DNA of 12,309 nt from Phycisphaerales bacterium (GCA_028288775.1 JAQGHP010000049.1:1-12309), one strand, 5' to 3'. Shown: positions 5,858-12,309, counted from the stretch's first letter. Program-made: numbers and translations. Notes: a model not told the origin generated them from the letters alone.

Positions 5858-7684
5858 ATGAACCGGAAGAATGTATGGTGTTGCGTTGCGTTGGCAGGCT
5901 CGCTGATGACCAGCCAATCACGCGGTGTCGATCCACCCAAGTCGCCAGTCCCCAATCTTGTGGCGGAAAGAGCGGCCGCTGCCAGCAATGACGCGGAAAT
6001 ACAACCCTTCCTCGATGACAAGGCGTTCTTGATTGTGCGCTTTGACAGGGCGCTAACCGACGTCCAATCCATCCTGCGCTGGGGCGATGCGGCGATCGAG
6101 TCGAGCAAGTTGAGTAAACAGGAGATTCAGGATGCCAAGGCAGATTTAAAGGCCGGTTTCAAAGAAACAACCGAAGCGGGGGCCCGATTGACGGATGCCG
6201 GCTTCAGGCGACTATATCTTGTGGAGAGCGTTGACGATCCAGATCACCCGTTCGCGATCCTTCCCTTGAGCAATAATTCGGATGTAAAGCGGCTTGCCGC
6301 AATATTAGCAGAAGACAACATAGGTGATCCCTCCAATCGCGTTGAAAGAGTTGGCGATGTTCTCGTATCCGCACCTGCATCGAGGTGGGAGAAGTTCAAG
6401 CAAGGTGCGGTCCCGCCCCGGCCGGAACTCGCGGAAGCGATGAAAGCCGCCGCGCCCGCATCGCTTCGCATTGTATTGATTCCCTCGAAGCCGGTTCGCC
6501 AGGCGCTCGCGGCGGCGCTGCCAAAGTTGCCGGACGAATTGGGGGGTGGGCCAATCAGCGCCGTGTCCGACGGTGTGCGCTGGGCATCACTCGGGCTCAA
6601 GTTTCCGCCCGACCCTGAATTGCATCTGATTGTCGAAACCAAAGACGTTGAGAGTGCAAGAAAGCTCCTGAAGCTGGAGCGAGCGGCTGCTGAATTGCTC
6701 AAAGAGAAAGCTGACCACGGGTGGTTCAAAGCAGACCCCGTGCGGAAGATCGTCGAACCGCGGCTCGAAGGGAACCGACTGACGGTTTCGCTCGACAGCC
6801 CCAAGCTACAGGAGCTGCTCGTTACGGTTTTTCTCCCGTTGTGGCTGGACGAGAGGCAAGGCAAGCCGGATGGAACCGGAAACGCACCCGCTACGAAACC
6901 CGCGGCAGAAACGTTCCACGAAGTGGCAGACCTGCAAATGAAATTCGTTCGCATTCCCGCCGGCGAGTTTTTGATGGGAAGCCCGGCGGATGAGGCGGGT
7001 AGGCGTGACAATGAGCTGCAGCACAAAGTGAAATTGACACGGCAATTTTACCTTCAAACGACCGAGGTCTCCCAACGCCAATACAAAGCAATCATGGGGA
7101 CCAGACCGAGTAATTTTCGTGGGGATGATTTGCCGGTCGAGAATATTTCGTGGGACGAGGCCGTCAGTTTTTGCCAAAAGTTGAGCGATCGCGAAAAACG
7201 CAAATATCGGTTGCCCACCGAGGCGGAATGGGAGTATGCCGCCCGCGCCGCCAAGACGGGGCCTGTATCAGGGACGGGAAAACTGGATGAAATGGCCTGG
7301 TATGCCAACAACTCCGGCACCCAGCCGCTCGACTCGGCGAAATTGTGGGATGCCGACCCTCACAACTATTTCGAACGGCTGCTCGACAACGCCGCGCGCA
7401 CGCGCGCCGTCGGACGTGGGACGGCCAACGATTGGGGCCTGCACGACATGCAAGGAAACGTCAGTGAATGGGTCGCGGATTGGTATTCGCCGACATGGAC
7501 CGCCGACGAGGCGGCCAAAGTTGACCCGCAGGGGCCCAAGGAGTCAGACCGCGGGTCGCGCGTGATTAAGGGCGGAGCGTGGAGCAGCGACCCTCGGAAC
7601 TGTCGGGTCGCGTTTCGCGACTGGAATACGCCAGACGATCGGAGCGGCAGTCGCGGTTTTCGCATCGCGACGGATGCCGAGTGA
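5858..7684 (+). CDS. Exported two-part protein with C-terminal FGE-sulfatase (SUMF1-like) domain
   Basis: A 608-residue protein. Residues 1 to about 23 (MNRKNVWCCVALAGSLMTSQ) look like a short Sec signal peptide. Residues about 25-350 form a region that I do not recognise, with mixed helices. From about residue 355 comes a complete FGE-sulfatase fold: MKFVRIPAGEFLMGS, TTEVSQRQYKAIMG, LPVENISWDEAVSFC, YRLPTEAEWEYAARA, MQGNVSEWVADWY, RVIKGGAWSSD and NTPDDRSGSRGFRIA. In true formylglycine-generating enzymes two cysteines bind copper (human SUMF1 Cys336 and Cys341). Aligned by hand, the first is Ser here and only the second remains (GGAWSSDPRNC). This argues for a binding or scaffold role in the cell envelope rather than sulfatase activation. 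A weak SD-like GGGA (5847-5850) precedes the ATG. It is likely monocistronic, with a 79-bp gap to the next gene. Confidence 0.88.
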   Translation: MNRKNVWCCVALAGSLMTSQSRGVDPPKSPVPNLVAERAAAASNDAEIQPFLDDKAFLIVRFDRALTDVQSILRWGDAAIESSKLSKQEIQDAKADLKAGFKETTEAGARLTDAGFRRLYLVESVDDPDHPFAILPLSNNSDVKRLAAILAEDNIGDPSNRVERVGDVLVSAPASRWEKFKQGAVPPRPELAEAMKAAAPASLRIVLIPSKPVRQALAAALPKLPDELGGGPISAVSDGVRWASLGLKFPPDPELHLIVETKDVESARKLLKLERAAAELLKEKADHGWFKADPVRKIVEPRLEGNRLTVSLDSPKLQELLVTVFLPLWLDERQGKPDGTGNAPATKPAAETFHEVADLQMKFVRIPAGEFLMGSPADEAGRRDNELQHKVKLTRQFYLQTTEVSQRQYKAIMGTRPSNFRGDDLPVENISWDEAVSFCQKLSDREKRKYRLPTEAEWEYAARAAKTGPVSGTGKLDEMAWYANNSGTQPLDSAKLWDADPHNYFERLLDNAARTRAVGRGTANDWGLHDMQGNVSEWVADWYSPTWTADEAAKVDPQGPKESDRGSRVIKGGAWSSDPRNCRVAFRDWNTPDDRSGSRGFRIATDAE

Positions 7685-7763
7685 AGCGATGTCCTGGCAT
7701 AACCCAATGACCTGAGGCCGGTATTCGATTTTTCCTGCTTTACGTCGTACGCTTCCCGCCCTG

Positions 7764-9575
7764 ATGTCCGTGCCTTCACGAAGGATCATTCTATTGCTGC
7801 TGGTTGCCGCGGGGGTCTACCTCGCGGGAAACGCGCGGGTGAGCCTGTGGGACCGCGATGAGCCCCGCTACGCCCAATGCTCGCGACAGATGCTCCAGGG
7901 CAACGATTGGGTCGTCCCCCGACTCTACGACGACCTCCGCACCGCAAAGCCTCCGCTGATCTACTGGTGCCAGGGCACCGCCATGCGACTGTTCGGCCGC
8001 GAGGGCGGCGCGGGCGCATTCTCCGCCCGGCTGCCTTCGAGCCTCGCGGTGCTCTGCACGCTGGCGCTGCTGGCGATCGTCGTGACGCGCCGGGCCGGGG
8101 CGGATCAGGCGTTCTGGACGGTGCTCGTGCTGGCCAGCAGCGGGTTGACCATCATGGCCGCGAAGATCTGCACGACCGACGGCGTTTTGCTGCTGTTTAC
8201 TACCATCGCACAAGTGTGCCTCTTCGCGGTTTGGCGGGGAAACCGTTCGTGGGGCATCGCCCTGCTCATGGCGGCGGCGCTGGGGCTGGGCGGGCTGACA
8301 AAGGGGCCATTTATCCTGGGCGTCGTCGCATGCACCGCGGCGGCGCTGGGAGCGTTTCGCCTGATCGGGATGGAAGTTGAAAGGCGCAGAGCGACGCAAA
8401 AAGCACGGGGATTTGAGCCTGTCCTGCTGCCGGCACACAACGCGTCTTCCCCCGCCGGGCACGTTTCGCGGGAGATGCGGGAGGATGAGCCGCCGCGCGA
8501 CTATTCCGCCATCATCGAGAACCCGTCCCCGTTTTCATACGGCCGCCTCGTGGCCCAGATGCTGGTGGGCATGGTCCTGATCGCGGCGATTGTCGTCCCT
8601 TGGCTCTATCTTGTGCAGCACCGCGAGCCGGAATTTTTGCCGCGGATGTTCCATGAGGCCAAGGGCCATTTGGAGGAAGGCAGGGAGGGGCATCATTTCC
8701 CGCCCGGCTATCACCTGGTGATGGTGTGGGGGACATTCATGCCCTGGAGTTTGCTGCTGCCGATGGCGATCGGGATCGGCATACGCAATCGAAAGATTCC
8801 CGAAGTGCGTTTCGCGTTGGCTGCGACGGTGGGGCCGTGGCTGATGGTGGAGTTCCTGGGCACCAAGCTCCCGCACTATTTGCTTCCGGCCTTCCCCGCG
8901 ATGGCGTTCCTCACGGCGTGGGCGATTCGCGACTGCATCAACGGCACCGCTCGCGACATGGAGTCGCGCCTCTTCCGCATCGGCACCGGCATCTGGGCGG
9001 CGGTCGTGGCGTGCGTCGGCATCGTGCCCTGGCTCGCGGCGAGGGCGTTCGCGCCGCAGCCTTGGGCGGTGATGGCGCTGCTTACACTCGCAACGCTCAC
9101 CCTCGCGGCAACGGTATGCGCATTCTTCCGCGCCCGCAAAGTCGGGGCGGCCGCGGCGATGATGGGCCTCGGCATGCTCGTCCTTACGGTTCTGGCGTAC
9201 GCGGTTTATCTCCCCCGCGCCCCTTACATGCGAGTCTCGATGCGCGTGGCGGATGACTTGCTCAAGGCGGGCGCGACCCGGAAGGGCGACGTGTACATGG
9301 TGGATTACAAGGAGCCGAGCCTTGGCTTTTACGAGGGCGGCACGATCCGGGAGCGCAAGCGGGAATTCCTGTCGCCCAGGCACCGCGACGAGTGGCCGCA
9401 ATGGCTGGCGGTGACCGCGGAGGCGTGGAACGAGGCCGCCCCGGACGTCCGCCGAGCGTACCGCGAGATCGCGCGGGAGAAGGGGTGGGCATATTCGGAC
9501 CAGGGGCGGGTGGTTGAAATGCTGGTCGTGGAGAAAGTGAGCACGGAGGGGGAATCATTGCACAGTGGAAAGTGA
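7764..9575 (+). CDS. GT39-family (ArnT/PMT-like) polyprenyl-phosphate glycosyltransferase
   Basis: A 603-residue multi-pass membrane enzyme. The N-terminus gives one membrane helix and then the GT39 catalytic loop, WDRDEPRYA (29-37, with the Asp32-Glu33 pair), followed by KPPLIYW (62-68), a hallmark of the ArnT/PMT group. Many hydrophobic helices follow (LTKGPFILGVV, LPHYLLPAFPAMAFL and others), and a soluble C-terminal domain of about 100 residues ends the protein. These enzymes move a sugar from a polyprenyl phosphate donor to lipid A or protein outside the cytoplasmic membrane; the acceptor is not determinable. A long polar loop at about residues 203-258 (MEVERRRATQKARGFE...) is unusual. 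No SD site precedes the ATG. The last codons (LHSGK-stop) lie inside a 7-bp repeat tract, so the C-terminus has been remodelled by the repeat. Beside it is a heptosyltransferase gene. Confidence 0.9.
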   Translation: MSVPSRRIILLLLVAAGVYLAGNARVSLWDRDEPRYAQCSRQMLQGNDWVVPRLYDDLRTAKPPLIYWCQGTAMRLFGREGGAGAFSARLPSSLAVLCTLALLAIVVTRRAGADQAFWTVLVLASSGLTIMAAKICTTDGVLLLFTTIAQVCLFAVWRGNRSWGIALLMAAALGLGGLTKGPFILGVVACTAAALGAFRLIGMEVERRRATQKARGFEPVLLPAHNASSPAGHVSREMREDEPPRDYSAIIENPSPFSYGRLVAQMLVGMVLIAAIVVPWLYLVQHREPEFLPRMFHEAKGHLEEGREGHHFPPGYHLVMVWGTFMPWSLLLPMAIGIGIRNRKIPEVRFALAATVGPWLMVEFLGTKLPHYLLPAFPAMAFLTAWAIRDCINGTARDMESRLFRIGTGIWAAVVACVGIVPWLAARAFAPQPWAVMALLTLATLTLAATVCAFFRARKVGAAAAMMGLGMLVLTVLAYAVYLPRAPYMRVSMRVADDLLKAGATRKGDVYMVDYKEPSLGFYEGGTIRERKREFLSPRHRDEWPQWLAVTAEAWNEAAPDVRRAYREIAREKGWAYSDQGRVVEMLVVEKVSTEGESLHSGK

Positions 9576-9614
9576 AGATTGCGGGGCGCTGATTGCAAAA
9601 TGCAAACTGAACGG
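9559..9614. repeat. Degenerate heptanucleotide tract TGCANAG overlapping the GT39 3' end
   Basis: Eight units in 7-bp register: TGCACAG, TGGAAAG, TGAAGAT, TGCGGGG, CGCTGAT, TGCAAAA, TGCAAAC, TGAACGG. This is the reverse-complement orientation of the array at 1358-1413 and more decayed. The first two units and the next TGA supply the final residues and stop codon of the upstream glycosyltransferase. Confidence 0.55.
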
Positions 9615-9628
9615 GGCGACCGCGCCCC
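9613..9628 (+). terminator. GC-rich hairpin between the two glycosyltransferase genes
   Basis: GGGGCG (9613-9618), loop ACCG, CGCCCC (9623-9628), followed by CTTCGC with no run of T. It is 38 nt after the GT39 stop and could be a weak terminator or mRNA 3' hairpin. Confidence 0.3.
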
Positions 9629-9691
9629 CTTCGCAATCAAAACGCTAGGATTTACACCCGAGGGCCGGGTACCGCGGCGTCCTCATCGGTA

Positions 9692-9697
9692 TATAAT
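9692..9697 (+). promoter_or_regulatory. Putative -10 element of the GT9 gene, leaderless position
   Basis: A perfect TATAAT ends 8 nt before the ATG at 9706, so transcription would begin at about the start codon. No SD site and no good -35 at 16-18 bp are seen. This fits a leaderless mRNA. Confidence 0.45.
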
Positions 9698-9705
9698 CGA
9701 GACCA

Positions 9706-10809
9706 ATGTCCTCTCCCGAAAAGATCCTGATCGTGCAACCAAGCTGGGTGGGCGACGCCGTGATGGCGACGCCGGCCTTGCGGGCCATCCGCCAGATGTA
9801 TCCGTCCGCTCATATCAGCTATCTGCTAAGGCGGTACGTGAAGCCGCTCTACTCCGCGATGCCGTGGGCGGACCAGCTCATCACCTACCGCACCGGCAAG
9901 AGCAAGGGGACGACCGGCAAGGGGATCTTCGGCATAGCGGCACGGCTGCGGTCGCAGCGGTTTGATCTGGCCGTGCTTTTGCCCAACAGCTTTAAGACGG
10001 CCTTAATGTGCAAGATGGCGAAGATCCCGCGGATCGTGGGCTTCGAGCGGGATGGGCGCGGGTTTTTGCTGACGGACAAGCTGCTGCCGGTGAAGGAGAA
10101 GGGGAAGTTCGTCCCCACGCCGCTGGTCAAGTCGTACCTGGGGATCGCCCGTTACCTGGGTTCGGACGCGCGCGACTTGCGGATGGAACTGTTCGTGAGC
10201 GACGTGGAGAATCGCGAGGCGCGGGAGGTGCTGGCGCGATGCGGGCTGGACCCGGAGATTTGCCGGCCGGGGGCGTCCGGGCGTCCGCCGATGGTATTGC
10301 TGAATCCCGGGGCCAATTACGGCGCGGCCAAATGCTGGCGGCCGGAATATTTCGCCGAGCTGGCCGACCGACTGATCGACCAGCAGAACGCCACCGTGCT
10401 GCTAAGCGCCGCCCCGAAGGAGCGGCCGATCGTGGAGGCGGTAAAGCGCTACATGAAGCACGCGCCGCTGGATTTGTCGAACAAGGGTCTGACGCTCGGT
10501 TCGCTGAAGGAAATTGTCCGCCGTTGCGATCTGATGGTGACCAACGACACCGGCCCCCGCCACCTCGCCGCGGCCATGGACGTGCCGGTGGTGACGATCT
10601 TCGGCCCCACCCACCCCGAGTGGACGGAAATCTACTACGCCCGCGAGCGGCAGGTGGCGGTAAAAGTCTTCTGCGGCCCCTGCCAGAAAAAAGTCTGCCC
10701 CCTCGACCACCGCTGCATGACCCGCCTGACCCCGAACATGGTCTACGAGGCGTCGATGGACCTGCTGGGCAAGTCGCCGCGGGGGACGTCGCTGCCGGTG
10801 GTGATATGA
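9706..10809 (+). CDS. waaF: ADP-heptose:LPS heptosyltransferase (GT9), WaaF-like
   Basis: A 367-residue GT9 enzyme of normal length. The N-terminal domain opens KILIVQPSWVGDAVMATPAL (6-25), with the likely catalytic Asp17. The nucleotide-binding domain has LLNPGANYGAAKCWRPEYF (198-216), the acceptor/ADP region NDTGPRHLAAA (280-290) and IFGPTHPEWT (298-307). A cysteine cluster, C323-x2-C326-x4-C331-x5-C337, sits near the C-terminus; a similar CGPC...CP...RCM block occurs in other WaaF-type proteins. The enzyme adds heptose from ADP-heptose to the LPS inner core at the cytoplasmic face, implying an LPS-bearing outer membrane. The exact acceptor (heptosyltransferase I, II or another GT9) cannot be fixed from sequence. 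With GT39 upstream it suggests an envelope-glycan cluster, though a hairpin and its own -10 separate them. Confidence 0.9.
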   Translation: MSSPEKILIVQPSWVGDAVMATPALRAIRQMYPSAHISYLLRRYVKPLYSAMPWADQLITYRTGKSKGTTGKGIFGIAARLRSQRFDLAVLLPNSFKTALMCKMAKIPRIVGFERDGRGFLLTDKLLPVKEKGKFVPTPLVKSYLGIARYLGSDARDLRMELFVSDVENREAREVLARCGLDPEICRPGASGRPPMVLLNPGANYGAAKCWRPEYFAELADRLIDQQNATVLLSAAPKERPIVEAVKRYMKHAPLDLSNKGLTLGSLKEIVRRCDLMVTNDTGPRHLAAAMDVPVVTIFGPTHPEWTEIYYARERQVAVKVFCGPCQKKVCPLDHRCMTRLTPNMVYEASMDLLGKSPRGTSLPVVI

Positions 10810-10820
10810 TTCGCCGAACC

Positions 10821-10826
10821 TATAAT
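10821..10826 (+). promoter_or_regulatory. Putative -10 element of the DUF433 gene
   Basis: A perfect TATAAT lies 18 nt before the ATG at 10845, just after the GT9 stop. The -35 region (about 10798-10803) is poor. An SD site, GAAGG (10834-10838), follows at a normal distance, so this gene has a short leader and may be transcribed on its own. Confidence 0.4.
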
Positions 10827-10844
10827 TGCTGTTGAAGGTCATTC

Positions 10845-11117
10845 ATGGAGTTCACGCGCATCACCATCAATCCCAGGCAGCTTGGCGGCCTGCCCTGCAT
10901 TCGCGGGCTGCGCATTCCCGTTGCGACGGTTGTCGGGATGGTCGCAGAGGAGATCCCCGAAGCCGAAATTTTGCGGCTGTTCCCTGATCTGGAGCATGCA
11001 GACATCCGGGAGGCGCTACTGTTTGCCGCGGAGGCCGTCCGTGAGCGACAGCTTGGATATTGGGAGTATCGTGGTGATGGAAGCCGCGCGCGTCCGAGTG
11101 CGGCCGCTCCCGACTGA
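10845..11117 (+). CDS. DUF433 antitoxin, C-terminus altered
   Basis: A 90-residue DUF433 protein. Residues 1-70 match the family well: ITINPRQLGGLPCIRGLRIP (6-25, with the conserved GxPCIRGxRIPV), the TVVGMVAEEIPEAEILRLFPDLEHADIREAL segment and the AAEAVRERQL block, which is about where such proteins usually end. DUF433 proteins are small winged-helix-like antitoxins, normally followed by a PIN-like DUF5615 toxin. Here the last 20 residues (GYWEYRGDGSRARPSAAAPD) are not family-like. They are the out-of-frame reading of the 3' end of the lost toxin (see the pseudogene at 11041-11124). The start has an SD site, GAAGG, 6 nt upstream. It may still bind DNA or cross-neutralise a related toxin, but it is an orphan here. 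Confidence 0.85.
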   Translation: MEFTRITINPRQLGGLPCIRGLRIPVATVVGMVAEEIPEAEILRLFPDLEHADIREALLFAAEAVRERQLGYWEYRGDGSRARPSAAAPD

Positions 11118-11124
11118 CCCCTGA
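11041..11124 (+). pseudogene. 3' remnant of a DUF5615-type PIN-like toxin
   Basis: In the frame one base ahead of the DUF433 reading, 11041-11124 encodes VSDSLDIGSIVVMEAARVRV followed by RPLPTDP and a TGA stop. This resembles the C-terminal signature of DUF5615 toxins (an aGalVvvee-x-R-v-R-v-R-x-LPi pattern, recalled from the family). DUF5615 is the usual partner directly downstream of DUF433. All catalytic parts (the N-terminal LxDxxLs and central TxDxDF) are missing. A deletion that joined the antitoxin end to the toxin tail, close to 11050, explains both the lost toxin and the odd antitoxin C-terminus. The alignment is by eye. Confidence 0.65.
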
Positions 11125-11134
11125 TCCGAATCTC

Positions 11135-11692
11135 TTGAATCATTATTCCAACATTACTTTGCGTGGCCCCGAGCAGTCGGAAGTCCTCGCATATCTCAAG
11201 AATCGCGGCGAGGTCGCTTACGTCTCCCCGCCGTTCAGAGGTGCGCTCGTGGTCTTCCATGAAGACCTCTCCGTCCAGGAAGACCTTGCCGGCCGGCTTT
11301 CGGCACGTTTCGCGTGCCCGGCCCTGCTTGTCATGGCCTTCGGCGAGGCGGTGCTGTTCTATCAGCTCTACGAGGCCGGGGAACAAACCGACGCCTACGT
11401 CTCGTCTCCCCGAGGCGATCTGGATTTGCCCTCGCCGATTCCCGAAGGAAATGCTGAAAGGTTATGCGCCGCCTTCGGCATCGAGCGCGCGCAGCGGCGA
11501 GTGGAATCGATCCTCCGCAAAGAAGGCAAACCGGGGCAGCCGTATGCGTACGCGATCAATCGGCATGGAGAGCTTATGTCGGCGCTCGGGCTTCCGTTGT
11601 TTGCCGCGGGTACGGGCTTCGGCGCGATCGAAATGGGAGACCTTCCCGCCGGCGGCGGGTTTGACCCCGGGAGCCTCGTTCGGACGGGGTGA
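11135..11692 (+). CDS. Conserved-looking protein of unknown function (185 aa)
   Basis: A 185-residue frame starting at TTG 11135 (MNHYSNITLRGPEQSEVLAY); no ATG or GTG further upstream gives a better start, and no SD site is seen. It starts 10 nt after the toxin remnant. Landmarks are FHEDLSVQ (41-48), a CPALLVMAFGEAVLFYQLYEAGEQTDAY segment (about 61-88), ERLCAAFGIE, and a C-terminal block, AYAINRHGELMSALGLPLFA, then GTGFGAIEMGDLP. I recall uncharacterised bacterial proteins with this order (YQLYE...GDAERLCAAFG...HxxLxxALGLP...GTGY), but not a family name. There is no signal peptide or clear membrane span, so it is probably cytoplasmic. The mixed alpha/beta pattern suits a small single-domain protein. 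Function unknown. Confidence 0.75.
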   Translation: MNHYSNITLRGPEQSEVLAYLKNRGEVAYVSPPFRGALVVFHEDLSVQEDLAGRLSARFACPALLVMAFGEAVLFYQLYEAGEQTDAYVSSPRGDLDLPSPIPEGNAERLCAAFGIERAQRRVESILRKEGKPGQPYAYAINRHGELMSALGLPLFAAGTGFGAIEMGDLPAGGGFDPGSLVRTG

Positions 11693-11720
11693 GTGGGGAC
11701 GCACGAATAAGTCTCCGACG

Positions 11721-11826
11721 AATGCAAAGTGCAAAATGAGGAGCGGCAGGAGGGTGGACCTTCGGTCCTACCGCTACGCGGTGAGGAAATCCGCTGTAGT
11801 TCGTTTTGACTTTTGCACTTTGCACT
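11721..11826. repeat. Structured dispersed repeat, copy 2, with inverted ends
   Basis: The element is bounded by a perfect 14-bp inverted repeat: TGCAAAGTGCAAAA (11723-11736) and TTTTGCACTTTGCA (11811-11824). Inside is the hairpin shared with copy 1: GGTGGACC (11753-11760), loop TTC, GGTCC (11764-11768), bulge, ACC (11770-11772). A second stem, CTACGCGG (11774-11781) with CCGC-T-GTAG (11791-11799), follows. About 106 bp in all, with no coding potential and no obvious target-site duplication. The ends are made of the TGCANAG heptamer. This resembles a MITE or a REP-type structured element. Confidence 0.65.
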
Positions 11827-11899
11827 GCGTTTTTCCCTCCCTTGAAACGGGCCGAAGTATGCCCAAACACACGCCCCTACCCGCGCCGCCTTTCCTCGC

Positions 11900-11905
11900 T
11901 AGAAT
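11900..11905 (+). promoter_or_regulatory. Putative -10 element of the FGAM synthase gene, leaderless position
   Basis: TAGAAT (five of six to consensus) ends 7 nt before the ATG at 11913. No -35 match at 16-18 bp. An SD site is not evident (the spacer is CCTCCCC), so a leaderless transcript is likely. Confidence 0.4.
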
Positions 11906-11912
11906 CCTCCCC

Positions 11913-12309
11913 ATGATTTACCGCATCGACGTGCGCACGACCCCACTCGCCCGCGGCGGAGAGGCCGCGGTGGACCCCGTCGGGGAAGCCGTGCGGCACC
12001 AGATTCAGGAGTTCGGCACGAGTGTCGGGCCGATCATCACTCGCCGTATTTTTCTTCTCGATACTGATGCCGACCGGGCGCAGGTGGAGCGCGCCGCGCG
12101 GGAACTTCTGGCCGATCCGTTGGTGGAGATGGCGGAAGTAGTGAATGCATCCGCGGACGACGCCGGACGGAGCCGCATTGAAATCCATCTCAAGCCCGGC
12201 GTGATGGACCCGGTCGCCGAGTCCACGGAAATGGCGCTGCGCGACATGGGCTTGAATGTTCGCGAAGTGCGCACCGGGCGGGCCTACTTGATCGAGGGGA
12301 AAGTCTCGC
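11913..12309 (+). CDS. purL: Phosphoribosylformylglycinamidine synthase, PurS-like N-terminus (partial, probable PurS-PurL fusion)
   Basis: ATG at 11913 opens a frame that runs 132 codons off the window. Residues 1 to about 80 (MIYRIDVRTTP..., FLLDTDADRAQVERAARELL) form one alpha/beta unit. Residues 87-132 match the PurS core: IEIHLKPGVMDPVAES, then LRDMGLNVREVRTGRAYLIE. PurS is normally about 80 residues and is a separate protein in Gram-positive bacteria and archaea, whereas fused N-terminal PurS-like domains mark the large PurL type. The extra unit ahead of the PurS core, plus continuation past its end, points to a fused enzyme. FGAM synthase makes FGAM from FGAR, glutamine and ATP in purine synthesis. 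The PurL catalytic part is not in view, so the fusion is an inference; a stand-alone PurS-like protein with a duplicated domain is the alternative. Confidence 0.75.
   Translation, partial: MIYRIDVRTTPLARGGEAAVDPVGEAVRHQIQEFGTSVGPIITRRIFLLDTDADRAQVERAARELLADPLVEMAEVVNASADDAGRSRIEIHLKPGVMDPVAESTEMALRDMGLNVREVRTGRAYLIEGKVS

Noticed and set aside
10008..10835. 275-codon plus-strand frame overlapping the GT9 gene
   Set aside because: Out-of-frame reading of a clear heptosyltransferase; Gly/Arg/Ala rich with no motif.

Overview
The window is high-GC bacterial DNA with short intergenic gaps. It most resembles Planctomycetota (Phycisphaerae or a relative). This is an inference from several traits together: an FGE-sulfatase (SUMF1-like) secreted protein, a DUF2071 protein, what looks like a PurS-PurL fusion, a two-gene ABC export module whose permease has the W-L-x-x-TPW motif, starts that often lack a Shine-Dalgarno (SD) site, and degenerate 7-bp repeats between genes. 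No rRNA, tRNA, CRISPR array or intact insertion sequence is visible.

Layout. Minus strand 1-1108: a translationally coupled ABC permease (partial) and ATPase. 1109-1473: an intergenic stretch with two heptanucleotide repeat arrays and a structured repeat module. Plus strand 1474-2379: sucD, the succinyl-CoA synthetase alpha subunit, with no sucC beside it. 2380-2886: a gap with one possible small minus-strand gene. 2887-3584: a toxin-antitoxin pair (AbrB/VapB-type function inferred, PIN-domain toxin) with overlapping stop and start, followed by a hairpin. 3717-4286: a disordered Pro/Gly-rich protein. Minus strand 4358-5702: a DUF2071 protein followed by a PAP2 phosphatase. Plus strand 5858-7684: an exported protein with an unknown N-terminal half and an FGE-sulfatase fold domain. 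7764-9575: a GT39 (ArnT/PMT-like) membrane glycosyltransferase. 9706-10809: a GT9 heptosyltransferase (WaaF-like). 10845-11117: a DUF433 antitoxin whose partner toxin survives only as a 3' fragment in another frame. 11135-11692: a conserved-looking protein of unknown function. 11721-11826: a second structured repeat with 14-bp inverted ends. 11913-end: the start of a PurS-PurL type FGAM synthase.

These genes do not form one obvious pathway. GT39, GT9 and PAP2 all suit lipid-linked glycan or LPS/outer-membrane work. SucD and PurL are housekeeping. The two toxin-antitoxin loci and the repeats mark the accessory points. The strongest unusual signals are the deletion-fused remnant of a DUF433/DUF5615-type toxin-antitoxin pair, a dispersed structured repeat family with 7-bp periodicity (one copy supplies the 3' end of the GT39 gene), a SUMF1-like protein lacking one of the two copper-binding cysteines, an ABC ATPase with proline at the H-loop position, and promoter -10 motifs so close to start codons that leaderless mRNAs are likely.
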